DNA from: Pyxidicoccus sp. MSG2
GTDB lineage: Bacteria > Myxococcota > Myxococcia > Myxococcales > Myxococcaceae
Direction of reading: 5' to 3'
Length of the DNA stretch: 64,000 nt
NCBI RefSeq assembly: GCF_026626705.1
Contig: NZ_JAPNKC010000001.1
Coordinates: 5,908,001-5,972,000 of the forward strand
Position 1 is the stretch's first letter. Each line of letters begins with the position of its first letter. The notes under the pieces were generated by a model. The model ran no database searches, had not been told where the DNA came from, and saw nothing but the letters and a program-made list of their open reading frames with translations. Both the position numbers and the translations under genes were made by a program. This document shows positions 16,497-25,385 of this stretch, piece by piece.

Positions 16497-18025
16497 GCGC
16501 CCTCCGTCCTGCCACGCCGCTCCAGGCCGCGCAGGTACGCGCCGTAGCGGCCGTGCAGATTCTTGAGGAGGACGAGGTCCTCGTGCACGGGGCCGTTGAG
16601 CTCCTGCTTCTGGAGCACCTTCTCCATCACCTGCTGGATGTCGCTCATCCTCCGACGGACCTCGCCCGCGTCGAGTCCGGCCGGGCCCGCCTCGGCCTGG
16701 GCCTTCAGCTTCGCCACCGGCTCGCGCACCTTCGCATAGGCGGCCTGCTGCACCACGGCCGCGTCGAAGAGCTGGCGCACCCAGCCGATGCGGTCGAGCA
16801 GGTGCACCGCGTGCTCGGGCTTCTGGAAGAAGGCGCTCTGCGGGTTGGGCTTGAGCTTCTCGTGCAGCGCCCAGGGGAGCACCTGGCGCAGGTCCTCCAC
16901 GGTGACTTCGGTCGAGCCGCGGAAGTACGCCAGCGCCTTGGTGAAGAGCAGCACCGCCTGGTACGCGCGGGCGGAGACGCCGTTCTCCGTCTGCGTGCAG
17001 AGGTTGACGCTCTTGTCGAGCGGACAGTCCTCCGTGCACACGTGCGCCACGCGGCGGCCGGCGAGGTGCAGCGTGTCCTTCAGCATGTACTCGAGCTGCC
17101 CGGACGCGCGCTGGCAGAATTCGAGCTGCCCGGCGAAGAAGCCCAGCAGCTCCAGCACCGTGGGTGGCACTGGCACGGCGCGCACCTCGTGCTCCAGCGC
17201 GTCCAGTTCCTCGGAGGTGAAGACGAGGTCCGCGGGGACGAACTGGCCCGGCACCGTGCCCTCGGCCACGCGTTTCGCGAGCGTCTCCAGGTGGTGCGAG
17301 TGGAAGGGCATGCTGCGCACCACGAGGTCGATGCGGTCCTTCAGCGCCTCGATGACGGGGAAGGTGCCGCCACCCTGGTCGTCGTTGGCGGTGAGGAACC
17401 ACGCGGAGCGGCCGCACTCCACCACCTGCTCGAACATCTCCGCGTAGCCCTCCGCCATGAGGGACAGGAGCGCGGACTGCGTCTTGGTGGGGATGCGGTT
17501 GTACTCGTCGACAATCTTCACGCGCTGGGTGAGCCAGCGGCGCCAGGCGACGCGGATGTGGCTGGCGTCCTCGGCGCGGATGAGCTCACTGGGCAGCGGG
17601 CTGCCGAGCAGATCCGTCAGTGTGAGCTGTGGGTGGCCGTGCTGCACGCTGCGGCGCACCTCGTCCGGTGCGCCTCCGGCGATGAGGGCCACCAGCGTGG
17701 CCATGGTCGTCTTTCCGCGCCCGGGCGCGCCGACGAAGAGCAGGCGCTGCGAGGTGGCGAGGTTGAGCAGCGGCAGGAGCACGTAGGCGGAGTAGCCCAC
17801 CGGGCCCAATTCCACGCGGGTGCCCGCGCCGGTGAGGACGACGGGGTCACCGAACTGCACGTCCTGGTACGGGCTGACGAGCGCCTGGGTGGCAATCCAC
17901 GTGTACGCGCGCCGGAGCTTGGCGGCGAGGGCGGACACCGTGCGGGGCGCGAGCCGGAGCTCCAGGTCCGGACCGAGGGTGGCACGACCCTGGAGCCACG
18001 AGGCGACGAGCTGGGAGGATTCCAT
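16493..18025 (-). CDS. MoxR-family AAA+ ATPase
   Basis: About 510 residues from ATG 18025; an ATG at 18088 is possible and neither has a convincing SD. AAA+ marks: Walker A GAPGRGKTT (99-107), Walker B IVDEYNRI (171-178), sensor-1 region FLTANDD (210-216) and an arginine in LKDRID (229-233). The C-terminal 200 residues are helical with a CTEDCPLD cysteine pair. MoxR ATPases act as chaperones with VWA partners, here encoded two genes downstream. It heads the seven-gene operon running to 10752. Confidence 0.88.
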   Translation of the reverse strand: MESSQLVASWLQGRATLGPDLELRLAPRTVSALAAKLRRAYTWIATQALVSPYQDVQFGDPVVLTGAGTRVELGPVGYSAYVLLPLLNLATSQRLLFVGAPGRGKTTMATLVALIAGGAPDEVRRSVQHGHPQLTLTDLLGSPLPSELIRAEDASHIRVAWRRWLTQRVKIVDEYNRIPTKTQSALLSLMAEGYAEMFEQVVECGRSAWFLTANDDQGGGTFPVIEALKDRIDLVVRSMPFHSHHLETLAKRVAEGTVPGQFVPADLVFTSEELDALEHEVRAVPVPPTVLELLGFFAGQLEFCQRASGQLEYMLKDTLHLAGRRVAHVCTEDCPLDKSVNLCTQTENGVSARAYQAVLLFTKALAYFRGSTEVTVEDLRQVLPWALHEKLKPNPQSAFFQKPEHAVHLLDRIGWVRQLFDAAVVQQAAYAKVREPVAKLKAQAEAGPAGLDAGEVRRRMSDIQQVMEKVLQKQELNGPVHEDLVLLKNLHGRYGAYLRGLERRGRTEGA

Positions 18026-18140
18026 GCGGGACGCGCGCGAGTAGAGCACGCGTCCCAGGGGTGGAACCAGATGGCCTCCCCGCCCCATGGGGTGGGCTGC
18101 ACCCGGCGTGCGGGTGCGTGGGGCGGGGGGCCGCCGGAGC

Positions 18141-19253
18141 TCACGGCTCCGTGAAGATCTCCGCGGAGGAGTACCACTCGGGCTCCTCCTGGCTGGTGCC
18201 GCCCACGACGAGCACCCCGCCCGAGGGCAGCAGCGTCGCCGTGTGGCCGGTGGTGGCCGCATCCGATCCCACGACGTACAGGGACCAGGAGTCGGGGTCG
18301 AACAGCTCCGCGCTGCCGCCAATCTGGTTGCGCGTGCCGCGCGCGACGAGCACCTGGCCCGAGGGCAGCAGCGTCAGCGAGTGGCCCCGGCGGCGCGCCT
18401 CGTTGGCGTAGGAGACGTACTCCCAATAGTCGTCCTCCGGGAAGTACAGCCACGCGCCGCTGTCGTACCAGTACTGCTCCTGGCCCGTGGCCAGCACCAG
18501 GCCCGAGTCCAGCCGCACCGCCGCGTGTCCAGAGAACGCCGGCGGGTCCGACACGCGCGTCCAGGTGCCGGTGGACGGGGTGTAGACCTCGGCGGCGGCC
18601 ACCACGCCGTCGTCATTGATGGCGAGCACGCGCCCGTCCTCGAGCAGCGTGGCGGTGACGGTGCCCGCCGCCGTCGACAGCGAGCCCGTGGCCGTCCACC
18701 GGCCCGTGGACGGGTTGTAGAGCTCCGCGCTGCGCAGCGCGCTGTTGTACGCGGTGGTGCCGAAGCCGCCGACGACGAGCACCTGACCCGAGAGCAGCAA
18801 CACCGCCTTGTGGTTGCGGCGCGCCGTCACCATGGCGCCCGTGGCGGTGAAGGTGTTGGTGGTGGCGTTGTACAGCTCCGCGCTCGCGTGGACGGTGGTG
18901 CTGGTACTACCGCCGACGACGAGCACCCGGCCCGAGGGCAGCCGCGTGGCGGTGTGGCCCGAGCGGGCCACGCCCAGGTTCGTGGAAGGCGCCCACGTGT
19001 TGGTGGCGGGGTCATACGTCTCGGTGGTGGCTGTCACGCCGCCCGAGCTGGCGCCGCCGGTGACGAGCACCTTGCCCGACGGCAGCAGCGTGGCCGTGTG
19101 CGAGTAGCGATACCGGCTCATCGACGCGGCCTGGGTCCACGGCGAGATGAGGCTTGCCTGGGGAGCCGGCGTCTCGGGCAGTCCCGAAGCCGCGGCCAGC
19201 GTGCTCCACAGTCCGAGCCAGAGCCACGTCTTCGTTGCGAATCCTCGTGTCAT
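18141..19253 (-). CDS. secreted Kelch-like beta-propeller protein
   Basis: A 370-residue protein with a signal peptide (TWLWLGLWSTLAAASG), from ATG 19253 with GAGGA upstream. It is made of about seven repeats of roughly 50 residues carrying GHTATLLPSGKVLVTGG-like strands and a tyrosine-containing SAELYNPST turn, as in Kelch/galactose-oxidase-type propellers abundant in myxobacteria. No catalytic domain follows the propeller. Presumably a cell-surface or extracellular binding protein. The stop lies 115 bp before the MoxR start on the same strand. Confidence 0.85.
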   Translation of the reverse strand: MTRGFATKTWLWLGLWSTLAAASGLPETPAPQASLISPWTQAASMSRYRYSHTATLLPSGKVLVTGGASSGGVTATTETYDPATNTWAPSTNLGVARSGHTATRLPSGRVLVVGGSTSTTVHASAELYNATTNTFTATGAMVTARRNHKAVLLLSGQVLVVGGFGTTAYNSALRSAELYNPSTGRWTATGSLSTAAGTVTATLLEDGRVLAINDDGVVAAAEVYTPSTGTWTRVSDPPAFSGHAAVRLDSGLVLATGQEQYWYDSGAWLYFPEDDYWEYVSYANEARRRGHSLTLLPSGQVLVARGTRNQIGGSAELFDPDSWSLYVVGSDAATTGHTATLLPSGGVLVVGGTSQEEPEWYSSAEIFTEP

Positions 19254-19856
19254 ACGGTCCTCGTGGTTTGGGGAGGCCGCATTGTGAAGGGAAGGACCGA
19301 CGCAGCGCGCACACTTCACGTCAACACCACGTGACGGTGTGGGTGTCATGTGTCGTATTTGCACTTCTATTGCATTTGTGGCGCTGGGAGCGGATGCGCG
19401 CAGCGGTTGCGCCCGGGGACCGGGGACGGCGCAGGGGTTGCGCGCGTCCGGTGTCCCTCCCGAGGGACGGGGGCCGGTACGGGCTTTGCTCCTGGAGAGG
19501 GCGTGCGTGCCCAAGCGCCAGGAAGTTCCACCTCGCCGCCTCGCCGTGGAGTTCGTCGTCGAAGCGGACGAGGAGGAGAGGGCGCAGCAGGCACGCCCCG
19601 GGGCGCCCCTTCCCCCCCCGCCACGCGCGGATGCGCAACGTGGCGGGCGGGGTGCCCCGGGTGATTCTTCCCCGTCCGGGAACAGGCCCCATGGAGGGCT
19701 CTTGGGAATTGAGTTCTCCTCACCCGGTTCCCAAACCCATGTCACGTGAAGGCTTGGGGAAGCTGAAGCGTGGGCGTGGGGCCCGACCCGGAGCGGGGAG
19801 CGGTGGCGCGAGCGCCGGCCTTCATCGGCCTCGCGCCGCCGTGGCAGTCTGTGCCG
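19254..19856. other. 603-bp intergenic region without a supported gene
   Basis: Separates the Kelch gene (minus) and LysR gene (plus), so it contains both promoters. The open frames here have atypical composition (arginine- and proline-rich translations in all frames) and no recognisable domain, so none is called. A locally AT-richer stretch at about 19339-19382 (containing TCGTATTTGCACTTC) is the most promoter-like part. No strong hairpin or known RNA was recognised. Confidence 0.5.
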
Positions 19857-20759
19857 GTGAGCGAACCCCTCTTCGATGACCTGCTCGGCCTCGCGTGCTT
19901 CGCGCGCGTCGTGGAGCACCGCTCCTTCACCCAGGCGGCCACGGCGCTCGGGGTGTCGAAGTCCGTGGTCAGCGCACGCGTGGCCCGGCTGGAGTCCCGA
20001 GTCGGCGAGCGGCTGCTCATCCGCACCACGCGCAAGCTCACCGTCACCGACGCGGGCCTGGGCGTGTATGCGCACTGCGCGCGGATGCTCCAGGAGGCAG
20101 GGGCCGCCACGCGCGGTGCGTCCGATGCGGGCCGGGGGACCTTGCGCCTCAACGTGCCCGTCAGCTTCGCGCAGCTGTACCTCGCCGCGCCGCTGGCCCG
20201 GTTCCTCGCCGCGCACCCGGACACCACCGTGGACGTCGTGCTGAGCGACAGGCTCGTGGACCTCGTGGAGGAGCGCGTGGACGTGGCCCTCCGGATTACC
20301 CGCCTGCGCGACTCCAGCCTCGTGGCCCGCAAGCTGGCCACCACGTCGCTGCACGTGTGCGCGGCGCCTGAGTACCTGAAGCGGCGGGGGACTCCCGAGC
20401 GGCCCGAGGACCTCATCCACCACGACTGCCTGCGCTACACGCACCTGCGCACCGAGGACGAGTGGCGCTTCTATGGCCCGGAAGGGCGCATCCGCGTGCC
20501 CGTGTCCGGCTCGCTGGCCACGGGCAACGGCACCATGCTCCGCGAGGCCTCGGCCCAGGGCATCGGGCTCGCCATGCTGCCGCGCTTCATGGTGGACGAG
20601 GACCTGCGCTCCGGCCGGCTCGTCACCGTGCTCGACGACTTCGCGCCCCGGCCCCTGGGCATCTACGCCGTCCATGCGTCCGGCCGGACTCCCGCCCCGC
20701 GCCTGCGGGCCCTGCTCGATGTGCTGGCCGCGGAGTTCCGCTCCCCACGGTGGGGATGA
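19857..20759 (+). CDS. LysR-family transcriptional regulator
   Basis: A 300-residue protein from GTG 19857; a longer frame adds a composition-poor leader and is not favoured. The winged helix-turn-helix is at about 1-60 (FARVVEHRSFTQAATALGVS, then KSVVSARVARLESRVGERLL), followed by the LysR substrate domain (85-300) with the usual VDVALRI strand and GIGLAMLPRFM. It belongs to the branch close to AaeR/DmlR-type regulators. The DoxX gene follows on the same strand after 119 bp and is the likely target. An inducer cannot be named. Confidence 0.9.
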   Translation: MSEPLFDDLLGLACFARVVEHRSFTQAATALGVSKSVVSARVARLESRVGERLLIRTTRKLTVTDAGLGVYAHCARMLQEAGAATRGASDAGRGTLRLNVPVSFAQLYLAAPLARFLAAHPDTTVDVVLSDRLVDLVEERVDVALRITRLRDSSLVARKLATTSLHVCAAPEYLKRRGTPERPEDLIHHDCLRYTHLRTEDEWRFYGPEGRIRVPVSGSLATGNGTMLREASAQGIGLAMLPRFMVDEDLRSGRLVTVLDDFAPRPLGIYAVHASGRTPAPRLRALLDVLAAEFRSPRWG

Positions 20760-20773
20760 TTGTTCTGCTGGGA

Positions 20774-20786
20774 GAACGATTCGTTC
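20774..20786. promoter_or_regulatory. 13-bp palindrome between lysR and doxX
   Basis: GAACGA-T-TCGTTC is a perfect inverted repeat 15 bp after the LysR stop; it partly overlaps a second inverted repeat GTTCT-gctggg-AGAAC. It could be an operator for the LysR protein in front of doxX. No T-tract follows, so it is not a good terminator. Confidence 0.35.
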
Positions 20787-20878
20787 GCGAGCCGCCCCTT
20801 CCGGCGCGGTGGTGAGGACGGCATTCCATGGAGCGTCCGAGGGGAATTCGTCCCCTCTCGCTTCGAGGAGTCGCCGTC

Positions 20879-21340
20879 ATGAGCCGCATCGAGTCCTTCC
20901 TGTCCTCTGCTTCCGCTCGCGACGCGGGCGCCACCGTGCTCCGTGTCGCCCTGGGCGCGGTGTTCCTCGCGCACGCGGGTGCCAAGGCGTTCATCTTCAC
21001 CTTCGCGGGCACGGCGCAGTTCTTCGAGGCCCACGGCTTCCCCGGGTGGACCGCGTGGCCCGTGTTCCTGGCGGAGCTGCTCGGCGGGCTGGCGCTGGTG
21101 GCCGGGTTCCGCACACGCCTCGTGGCGCTCGGGCTGGTGCCGGTGATGCTCGGCGCGCTCAAGCCTCATGTCGCCAACGGGTGGATGTTCACCAACACTG
21201 GTGGCGGCTGGGAGTACGTCGCGTTCCTCATCCTCGCGCTGGTGACGCAGGCGCTGATTGGCAGCGGGGCGTTCGCGTTCGACGGCGCGCGGGCGCGGCG
21301 CACGGCTCCGTCCGGCCGCACGGCGAGCGTGGTGGGGTGA
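20879..21340 (+). CDS. DoxX-family membrane protein
   Basis: A 153-residue, four-helix protein from ATG 20879 with GAGGAG 8 nt upstream; the earlier ATG at 20828 adds a non-hydrophobic leader. DoxX hallmarks are LRVALGAVFLAHAGAKAF in the first helix, the FFEAHGFPGWTA linker and the LAELLGGLALVAGF second helix. DoxX/DoxD-like proteins sit in the inner membrane and are linked to redox and stress responses. Its regulator is probably the LysR gene upstream. Confidence 0.87.
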   Translation: MSRIESFLSSASARDAGATVLRVALGAVFLAHAGAKAFIFTFAGTAQFFEAHGFPGWTAWPVFLAELLGGLALVAGFRTRLVALGLVPVMLGALKPHVANGWMFTNTGGGWEYVAFLILALVTQALIGSGAFAFDGARARRTAPSGRTASVVG

Positions 21341-21532
21341 GGGACGCTCATCCCGGAGGGCACGGGCGCGCAGGCTTGGGGCCCACCGGGGCATGGACAG
21401 ACGTCGCGGCCCCGTCACCGCGTCGCCCCGCGGACAACGCACATGCACTCCTGGCCTTCAAACGAGGAGTCCTGCTTGCGGGCGCGCCGGGTTCCATTGA
21501 GGATGCCGGCGGGGCCGCCAAGCAAAGCAGGG

Positions 21533-22162
21533 ATGCAGATGCGTAAACTGACAATGTTGCTGCTCTGGGCCGCATGGCTGGGCTGCAGTTCGGGTGGGGC
21601 GGACTCCAAGGAAGGCACGCCACAGGATGCGGGGCCGGACGACGTGACGGTGGCGGAGTGCGTGGCGTCCGAGATGCCCACCTGCTGCCGGGAGTGCTCG
21701 GACATCCTCACGCAGCCTGTGTGCACCGACGGGAGCTGGAGCTGCCCGGCGGGCTCGACGGACGAACGGCAGTGTCCGAGCAGTCCGGACCAGCTTGCGT
21801 GCTCGCCGCCCATCCATCCGCAGGCGACGTATACGTATCCGGGCTGCGCCAACGAGGACTACCACTGCCCGCGCCTGAAGACGGCGTACTGCGCGCTGGA
21901 GAGCCTCCGCGCGGAGCACGCCGCGTGCGAGCAGGACGAGGACTGCGTGGCGGCCACCCTCGACGGCCGTTGCACGGGTTCCGGGACGTGCCCGCCGCCC
22001 ATGGTGAACACCGCCGGCCGCGCGGACTTCGAGACCCGGGCCGCCGCGGAAGTGGCTCGCTACTGCACCGGGTCCCCCATCTGCGTCAGCAGTGGCTCGT
22101 GCGCCTATCCGTCCTTCGTCCCCCGCTGCCGGCAGGGACGCTGCGTGGCGGAGGTGCCCTGA
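21533..22162 (+). CDS. cysteine-rich lipoprotein
   Basis: A 209-residue protein from ATG 21533 (ATG 21539 is equally possible). The signal peptide LTMLLLWAAWLGC carries a lipobox; the next residues SSGGADS suggest outer-membrane retention. The mature part contains about 20 cysteines, in pairs such as CVASEMPTCCREC and CTGSPICVSSGSC, typical of disulfide-stabilised myxobacterial surface lipoproteins. No enzymatic motif. Function unknown. Confidence 0.75.
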   Translation: MQMRKLTMLLLWAAWLGCSSGGADSKEGTPQDAGPDDVTVAECVASEMPTCCRECSDILTQPVCTDGSWSCPAGSTDERQCPSSPDQLACSPPIHPQATYTYPGCANEDYHCPRLKTAYCALESLRAEHAACEQDEDCVAATLDGRCTGSGTCPPPMVNTAGRADFETRAAAEVARYCTGSPICVSSGSCAYPSFVPRCRQGRCVAEVP

Positions 22163-22463
22163 GCTTCGCCTCCGTGAAGGTCTATCTGTTTCGTGCCTTC
22201 ATCTTGATGCGAACGTGATGGAACCGTGAGGAAGGGACGGGCGCGGCGTGGGACAGTCCTCCCATGCTCGCGCTCTTCCCAATGGGGGTCGGGAGGCGGT
22301 CTCGCGGGCACTGCTGTCTCATGACAGTGCCCGCGCCGCGCCCCAGGACCTTGGAGCTGGGGCCTGCTGGCCAGGCAGGCCCTGGACGTGAGCAGCAGTG
22401 CCCGCGTGTCCCGTCAGGCGGCTCTCCCGATTTCACCGTCAATGACAGACACGCACGCGGGCC
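22163..22463. other. 301-bp intergenic region with inverted repeats
   Basis: No gene is supported. Three related elements are present: CGCGGGCACTGCTG at 22303-22316 is repeated inverted as CAGCAGTGCCCGCG at 22393-22406; a nested hairpin pairs GGGCACTG (22306-22313) with CAGTGCCC (22325-22332); and GGGCCTGC (22360-22367) pairs with GCAGGCCC (22375-22382). No T-tracts follow them. They may be RNA structure or the remains of a small inverted-repeat element in front of the beta-propeller gene. Confidence 0.5.
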
Positions 22464-23312
22464 GTGAGTCCCCCGCCCAGGGTATCCCTTCTGAACTTCG
22501 ACGGCCGGGTGACCCGCCGCGCCGCGGATGGGCGTGAGCTGTGGGGCCATACCCCGGAGGGCTCGTTCCCGTTCACGCAGGGCCTCGCGGTGAGCGCCAG
22601 CGGGCACGTCTACGCGCTGGTGAGCCTGGGCTCCCCCGAGACCACGCGGCAGCTCGAGCTCATCTCGCTCACGCCCGAGGGGACCGAGCGCTGGAGCGTG
22701 CTCTTCAGTGATGGCGATTTCAATTACTCCTCTGGCCTGGGGGTGGACCCCGAGGGGCGGGTCTACGTGTCCGGCACCGCGTACACGCGCGGTGGGACGC
22801 CCGAGCAGCACATCTTCCTGAAGAGCTACCACCAGAAGTTCACCACCGAGGGCTCTCGGGTGTGGGCGACGGCCAGCTCCTGGTACGACTTCGCCGTCAG
22901 CCCCACGGGGGAGACGAGCTCCTTTACCTCCATCAGCCTTTCGGCTCCGGGGGGCTTCACGCACCACTGGGTGGGAACGGATGGGAATGTGCAGTGGAGC
23001 GCCTCGTCCTCGAGCGGGCCGGGCGTCGTCCTCGCGCAGACCTTCTCGTCCACGGGCGCGCTGCTCATCGGCGGGTATGAGGCGATTGCCAACAGCTCCA
23101 ATGCGGGCAGGGGCTGGTTCTCGTTGATGAACCTGCAGACGCGGACCCCAGGCCCCGTCACCCATGTCAGCATGTCCGGAGGCGCCGGGACGCGGGTCAC
23201 CCGGCTCGCCTTCACCTCCACCGGGAACGTCGTGGTGAGCGGTGGCGGCAACCCGGGGACCACCGGGGGCTTCGTCCGCGTGTACGACGCCCGCATGCTC
23301 TCGGGCAACTGA
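22464..23312 (+). CDS. beta-propeller repeat protein, possibly 5'-truncated
   Basis: A 282-residue protein from GTG 22464. It shows PQQ/SBBP-like blades with the pattern ASGHVYALVSL, EGRVYVSGTAY and TGNVVVSGGGN. Similar proteins are normally secreted or lipidated, yet no signal peptide precedes residue 1 and an in-frame stop lies at 22443. Either it is cytoplasmic or the 5' part is lost. It converges on pncB with a 3-bp gap. Binding partner unknown. Confidence 0.6.
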   Translation: MSPPPRVSLLNFDGRVTRRAADGRELWGHTPEGSFPFTQGLAVSASGHVYALVSLGSPETTRQLELISLTPEGTERWSVLFSDGDFNYSSGLGVDPEGRVYVSGTAYTRGGTPEQHIFLKSYHQKFTTEGSRVWATASSWYDFAVSPTGETSSFTSISLSAPGGFTHHWVGTDGNVQWSASSSSGPGVVLAQTFSSTGALLIGGYEAIANSSNAGRGWFSLMNLQTRTPGPVTHVSMSGGAGTRVTRLAFTSTGNVVVSGGGNPGTTGGFVRVYDARMLSGN

Positions 23313-23315
23313 GGC

Positions 23316-24656
23316 TCAGGGCGCCGCGGACCACGCCTCCACCTGCGCCGCGCGCGCCCGCTCCAGCTCCGTGCCCACCTTCACCGGGTACGGTGGCCTC
23401 GCGGGCGCCAGCGCGCGCACCTCGCGCGGGAGCCGTGACACCTCCCGCCTCGCGCGGGCCCGCACGTCCGCCAGCGGCGGGGAGGCTCCGGGCAGCCGCT
23501 TCCCCGCGCGCATCACCGGACGGAGCAGCGGCCTTCCCTGCACCACGTCTCCGCGCCGGGTGAGGACATCCCCGCGCGCCACGCCGTCCTTCTCCTGCCG
23601 GTACACCTGCTTCGCGCCCGGCAGGAGCACCTTCCCCTCGGACAGCTTCACGCGCTCGCGGCCCGCGTACTCCACCAGCTTGTACGCCATGTCCAGCGAG
23701 GGCGCGTCCGCGGACACGCCCATCGCCGTCCCCACTCCGAAGGTGTCGATGGGCGCGCCGTGCGCGACGAGCCTCGCGACAGCGTCCTCGTCCAGCCCGC
23801 CGCTGGCGACGAGCCGCACCGCGTGCAGCCCCGCCTCGTCCAGCATCTCCCGCGCCGCGCGCGACAGCGCCAGCAGGTCACCCGAGTCCAGCCGCAGCGC
23901 GCGCACCTGGAAGTCCTCGCCCCGCTCGCGCGCCAGGCGGATGGCGTGCTGCACCCCATGCAGCGTGTCGTAGGTGTCCACCAGCAGCGTCGCGTCCGGG
24001 TACACGCGCGTGAAGGCGCGGAAGGCCTCCAACTCGTCGTCGTGCGCCTGCACGTAGCTGTGCGCCATGGTGCCCGCCACTGGAATGCCGTAACGCTTCC
24101 CCGCGAGCACGTTGGACGTGGAGTCCACCCCCGCGACGTACGCGGCGCGCGCCACCTTCAGCCCCGCGTCCGCGCCGTGGATGCGCCGCAGGCCGAACTC
24201 CATCACCGGGCGCCCCGCCGCCGCCTCCACCACCCGCGTCGCCTTGGACGCCGCGAGCGTTTGGAGATGCACCTGGTTGAGCAGGTACGTCTCCACCAGT
24301 TGCGCCTCCGGCAGCGGCGCGCGCACCTCCAGCAGCGGCTCCTGGGCGAACACCGGCGTGCCCTCCGGCACCGCGTCCACGTCCCCGCTGAAGCGGAAGC
24401 GCTCCAGCCAGCCGAGCAGCCGGTCCGAGAAGCGCCCCAGCGAGGCCATCCAGTCCAGGTCCTCCGCGCGGAAGCGCAGGCGCTCCAGCACGTCGAGCGC
24501 GTCCTCCAGCCCCGCCGCGAGCAGGTAGTTGCGGTGCTCCGGGAGGCGCCGGACGAAGAGGCTGAACACCGCCTCGTCCCACAGCCCCTCGTCGAGGTAC
24601 GCCTCCGCCATCGTCAACTGGTAGAGGTCCGTCAACAGCGCGGCGCCATCCTCCAT
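23316..24656 (-). CDS. pncB: nicotinate phosphoribosyltransferase
   Basis: A 446-residue protein from ATG 24656 with AGGAGG upstream. Family marks: the N-terminal LLTDLYQLTMAEAY, the region EFGLRRIHGADAG, the conserved GTMAHSYVQAHDDE, DTYDTLHG, LDSGDL, and VASGGLDE. It makes nicotinate mononucleotide from nicotinate, PRPP and ATP in NAD salvage. The thioredoxin gene ends 25 bp upstream on the same strand, so the two form an operon. Confidence 0.93.
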   Translation of the reverse strand: MEDGAALLTDLYQLTMAEAYLDEGLWDEAVFSLFVRRLPEHRNYLLAAGLEDALDVLERLRFRAEDLDWMASLGRFSDRLLGWLERFRFSGDVDAVPEGTPVFAQEPLLEVRAPLPEAQLVETYLLNQVHLQTLAASKATRVVEAAAGRPVMEFGLRRIHGADAGLKVARAAYVAGVDSTSNVLAGKRYGIPVAGTMAHSYVQAHDDELEAFRAFTRVYPDATLLVDTYDTLHGVQHAIRLARERGEDFQVRALRLDSGDLLALSRAAREMLDEAGLHAVRLVASGGLDEDAVARLVAHGAPIDTFGVGTAMGVSADAPSLDMAYKLVEYAGRERVKLSEGKVLLPGAKQVYRQEKDGVARGDVLTRRGDVVQGRPLLRPVMRAGKRLPGASPPLADVRARARREVSRLPREVRALAPARPPYPVKVGTELERARAAQVEAWSAAP

Positions 24657-24681
24657 GACGTGCCTCCTTGCACGCGGTGGC

Positions 24682-25131
24682 TCAAGCGGTGGCGTTCGCG
24701 CCGCCCTGTGCCACCGACGTCATCACCCACCGCTCCAGCTCCGCGCGGGGCATCACCCCGCTGCGCCGCGCCACCTCGCGCCCGCCCGCGAACACCACGA
24801 AGGTGGGGATGCCCTGCACCCGCAGCGTGCTGGCCGCGTGGGGGTGTTGCTCGGTGTTCAGCTTCAGCACCAGCAGCCGTCCCGCCTGCGCCCGTCCCAC
24901 CGCTTCCACGATGGGGCTCGCGGCGCGGCACGGCGCGCACCAGGGGGCCCACAAGTCGAGCAGCACCGGCACCGGGGAGCCGAGGACGGCGCGGTCCAGC
25001 CCCTCGCCATCCACCTCCTGCGGGGCGCCGGTGACGTCCAGCGCGGAGTGACAGCGGCCGCACTCGGGCGAGCCCGGCGGACGGGGCTCGCGCACACGGT
25101 TGAACGCTCCACAGGCCTTACAGCGGAACAT
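24682..25131 (-). CDS. trxC: thioredoxin 2 type with N-terminal zinc ribbon
   Basis: A 149-residue protein from ATG 25131, with GGAGGAG just upstream; longer frames lack a plausible start. The zinc-finger cysteines are CKAC (residues 4-7) and CGRC. The thioredoxin active site is WAPWCAPCR, and the cis-proline loop is GIPTFVVF. The arrangement matches TrxC, a cytoplasmic disulfide reductase active in oxidative stress. It is cotranscribed with pncB. Confidence 0.92.
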   Translation of the reverse strand: MFRCKACGAFNRVREPRPPGSPECGRCHSALDVTGAPQEVDGEGLDRAVLGSPVPVLLDLWAPWCAPCRAASPIVEAVGRAQAGRLLVLKLNTEQHPHAASTLRVQGIPTFVVFAGGREVARRSGVMPRAELERWVMTSVAQGGANATA

Positions 25132-25240
25132 GGCTCCTCCGGTCGCGAACTCTTCCCACCAAGGTAGGCCTCGGCCCCTCCGCGCGCCCTGAAATGCGAA
25201 GTCGCAAGCTCGCTGCCGAGCCAACCGCCGCTCGCCTGGC

Positions 25241-25282
25241 GCGCAGCTTTTGCCGCGTCGCCCCGGTGTGCGCAGCTTTTGC
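25241..25282. promoter_or_regulatory. 13-bp direct repeat upstream of the dehydrogenase gene
   Basis: GCGCAGCTTTTGC occurs identically at 25241-25253 and 25270-25282, 29 bp apart start to start, in the 254-bp divergent region between trxC and the dehydrogenase gene. Repeats of this size and phase (nearly three helical turns) are typical of regulator binding sites. No partner regulator is identifiable here. Confidence 0.35.
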
Positions 25283-25385
25283 GCGGCCCGTGCGGGTACG
25301 GCGGGGCCGGTGACTGGAGCGGGCCTTGCACTGACACCCGGGCGGATACGGCGGGCATGCAGTCCAGCCGGGCAGGGGAGCAGAC

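Noticed and set aside
16497..17417. Extension of the 291-residue gene into the MoxR gene
   Set aside because: The extension is an out-of-frame reading of the ATPase coding sequence; ATG 16496 overlaps the MoxR stop as in the other junctions.
19321..19749. Several open frames in the 19254-19856 gap
   Set aside because: They overlap one another on both strands, have no SD or domain, and look like GC-driven open frames.
19254..20675. Long upstream extension of the Kelch gene
   Set aside because: It would run antisense through the LysR gene; a normal signal peptide starts at 19253.
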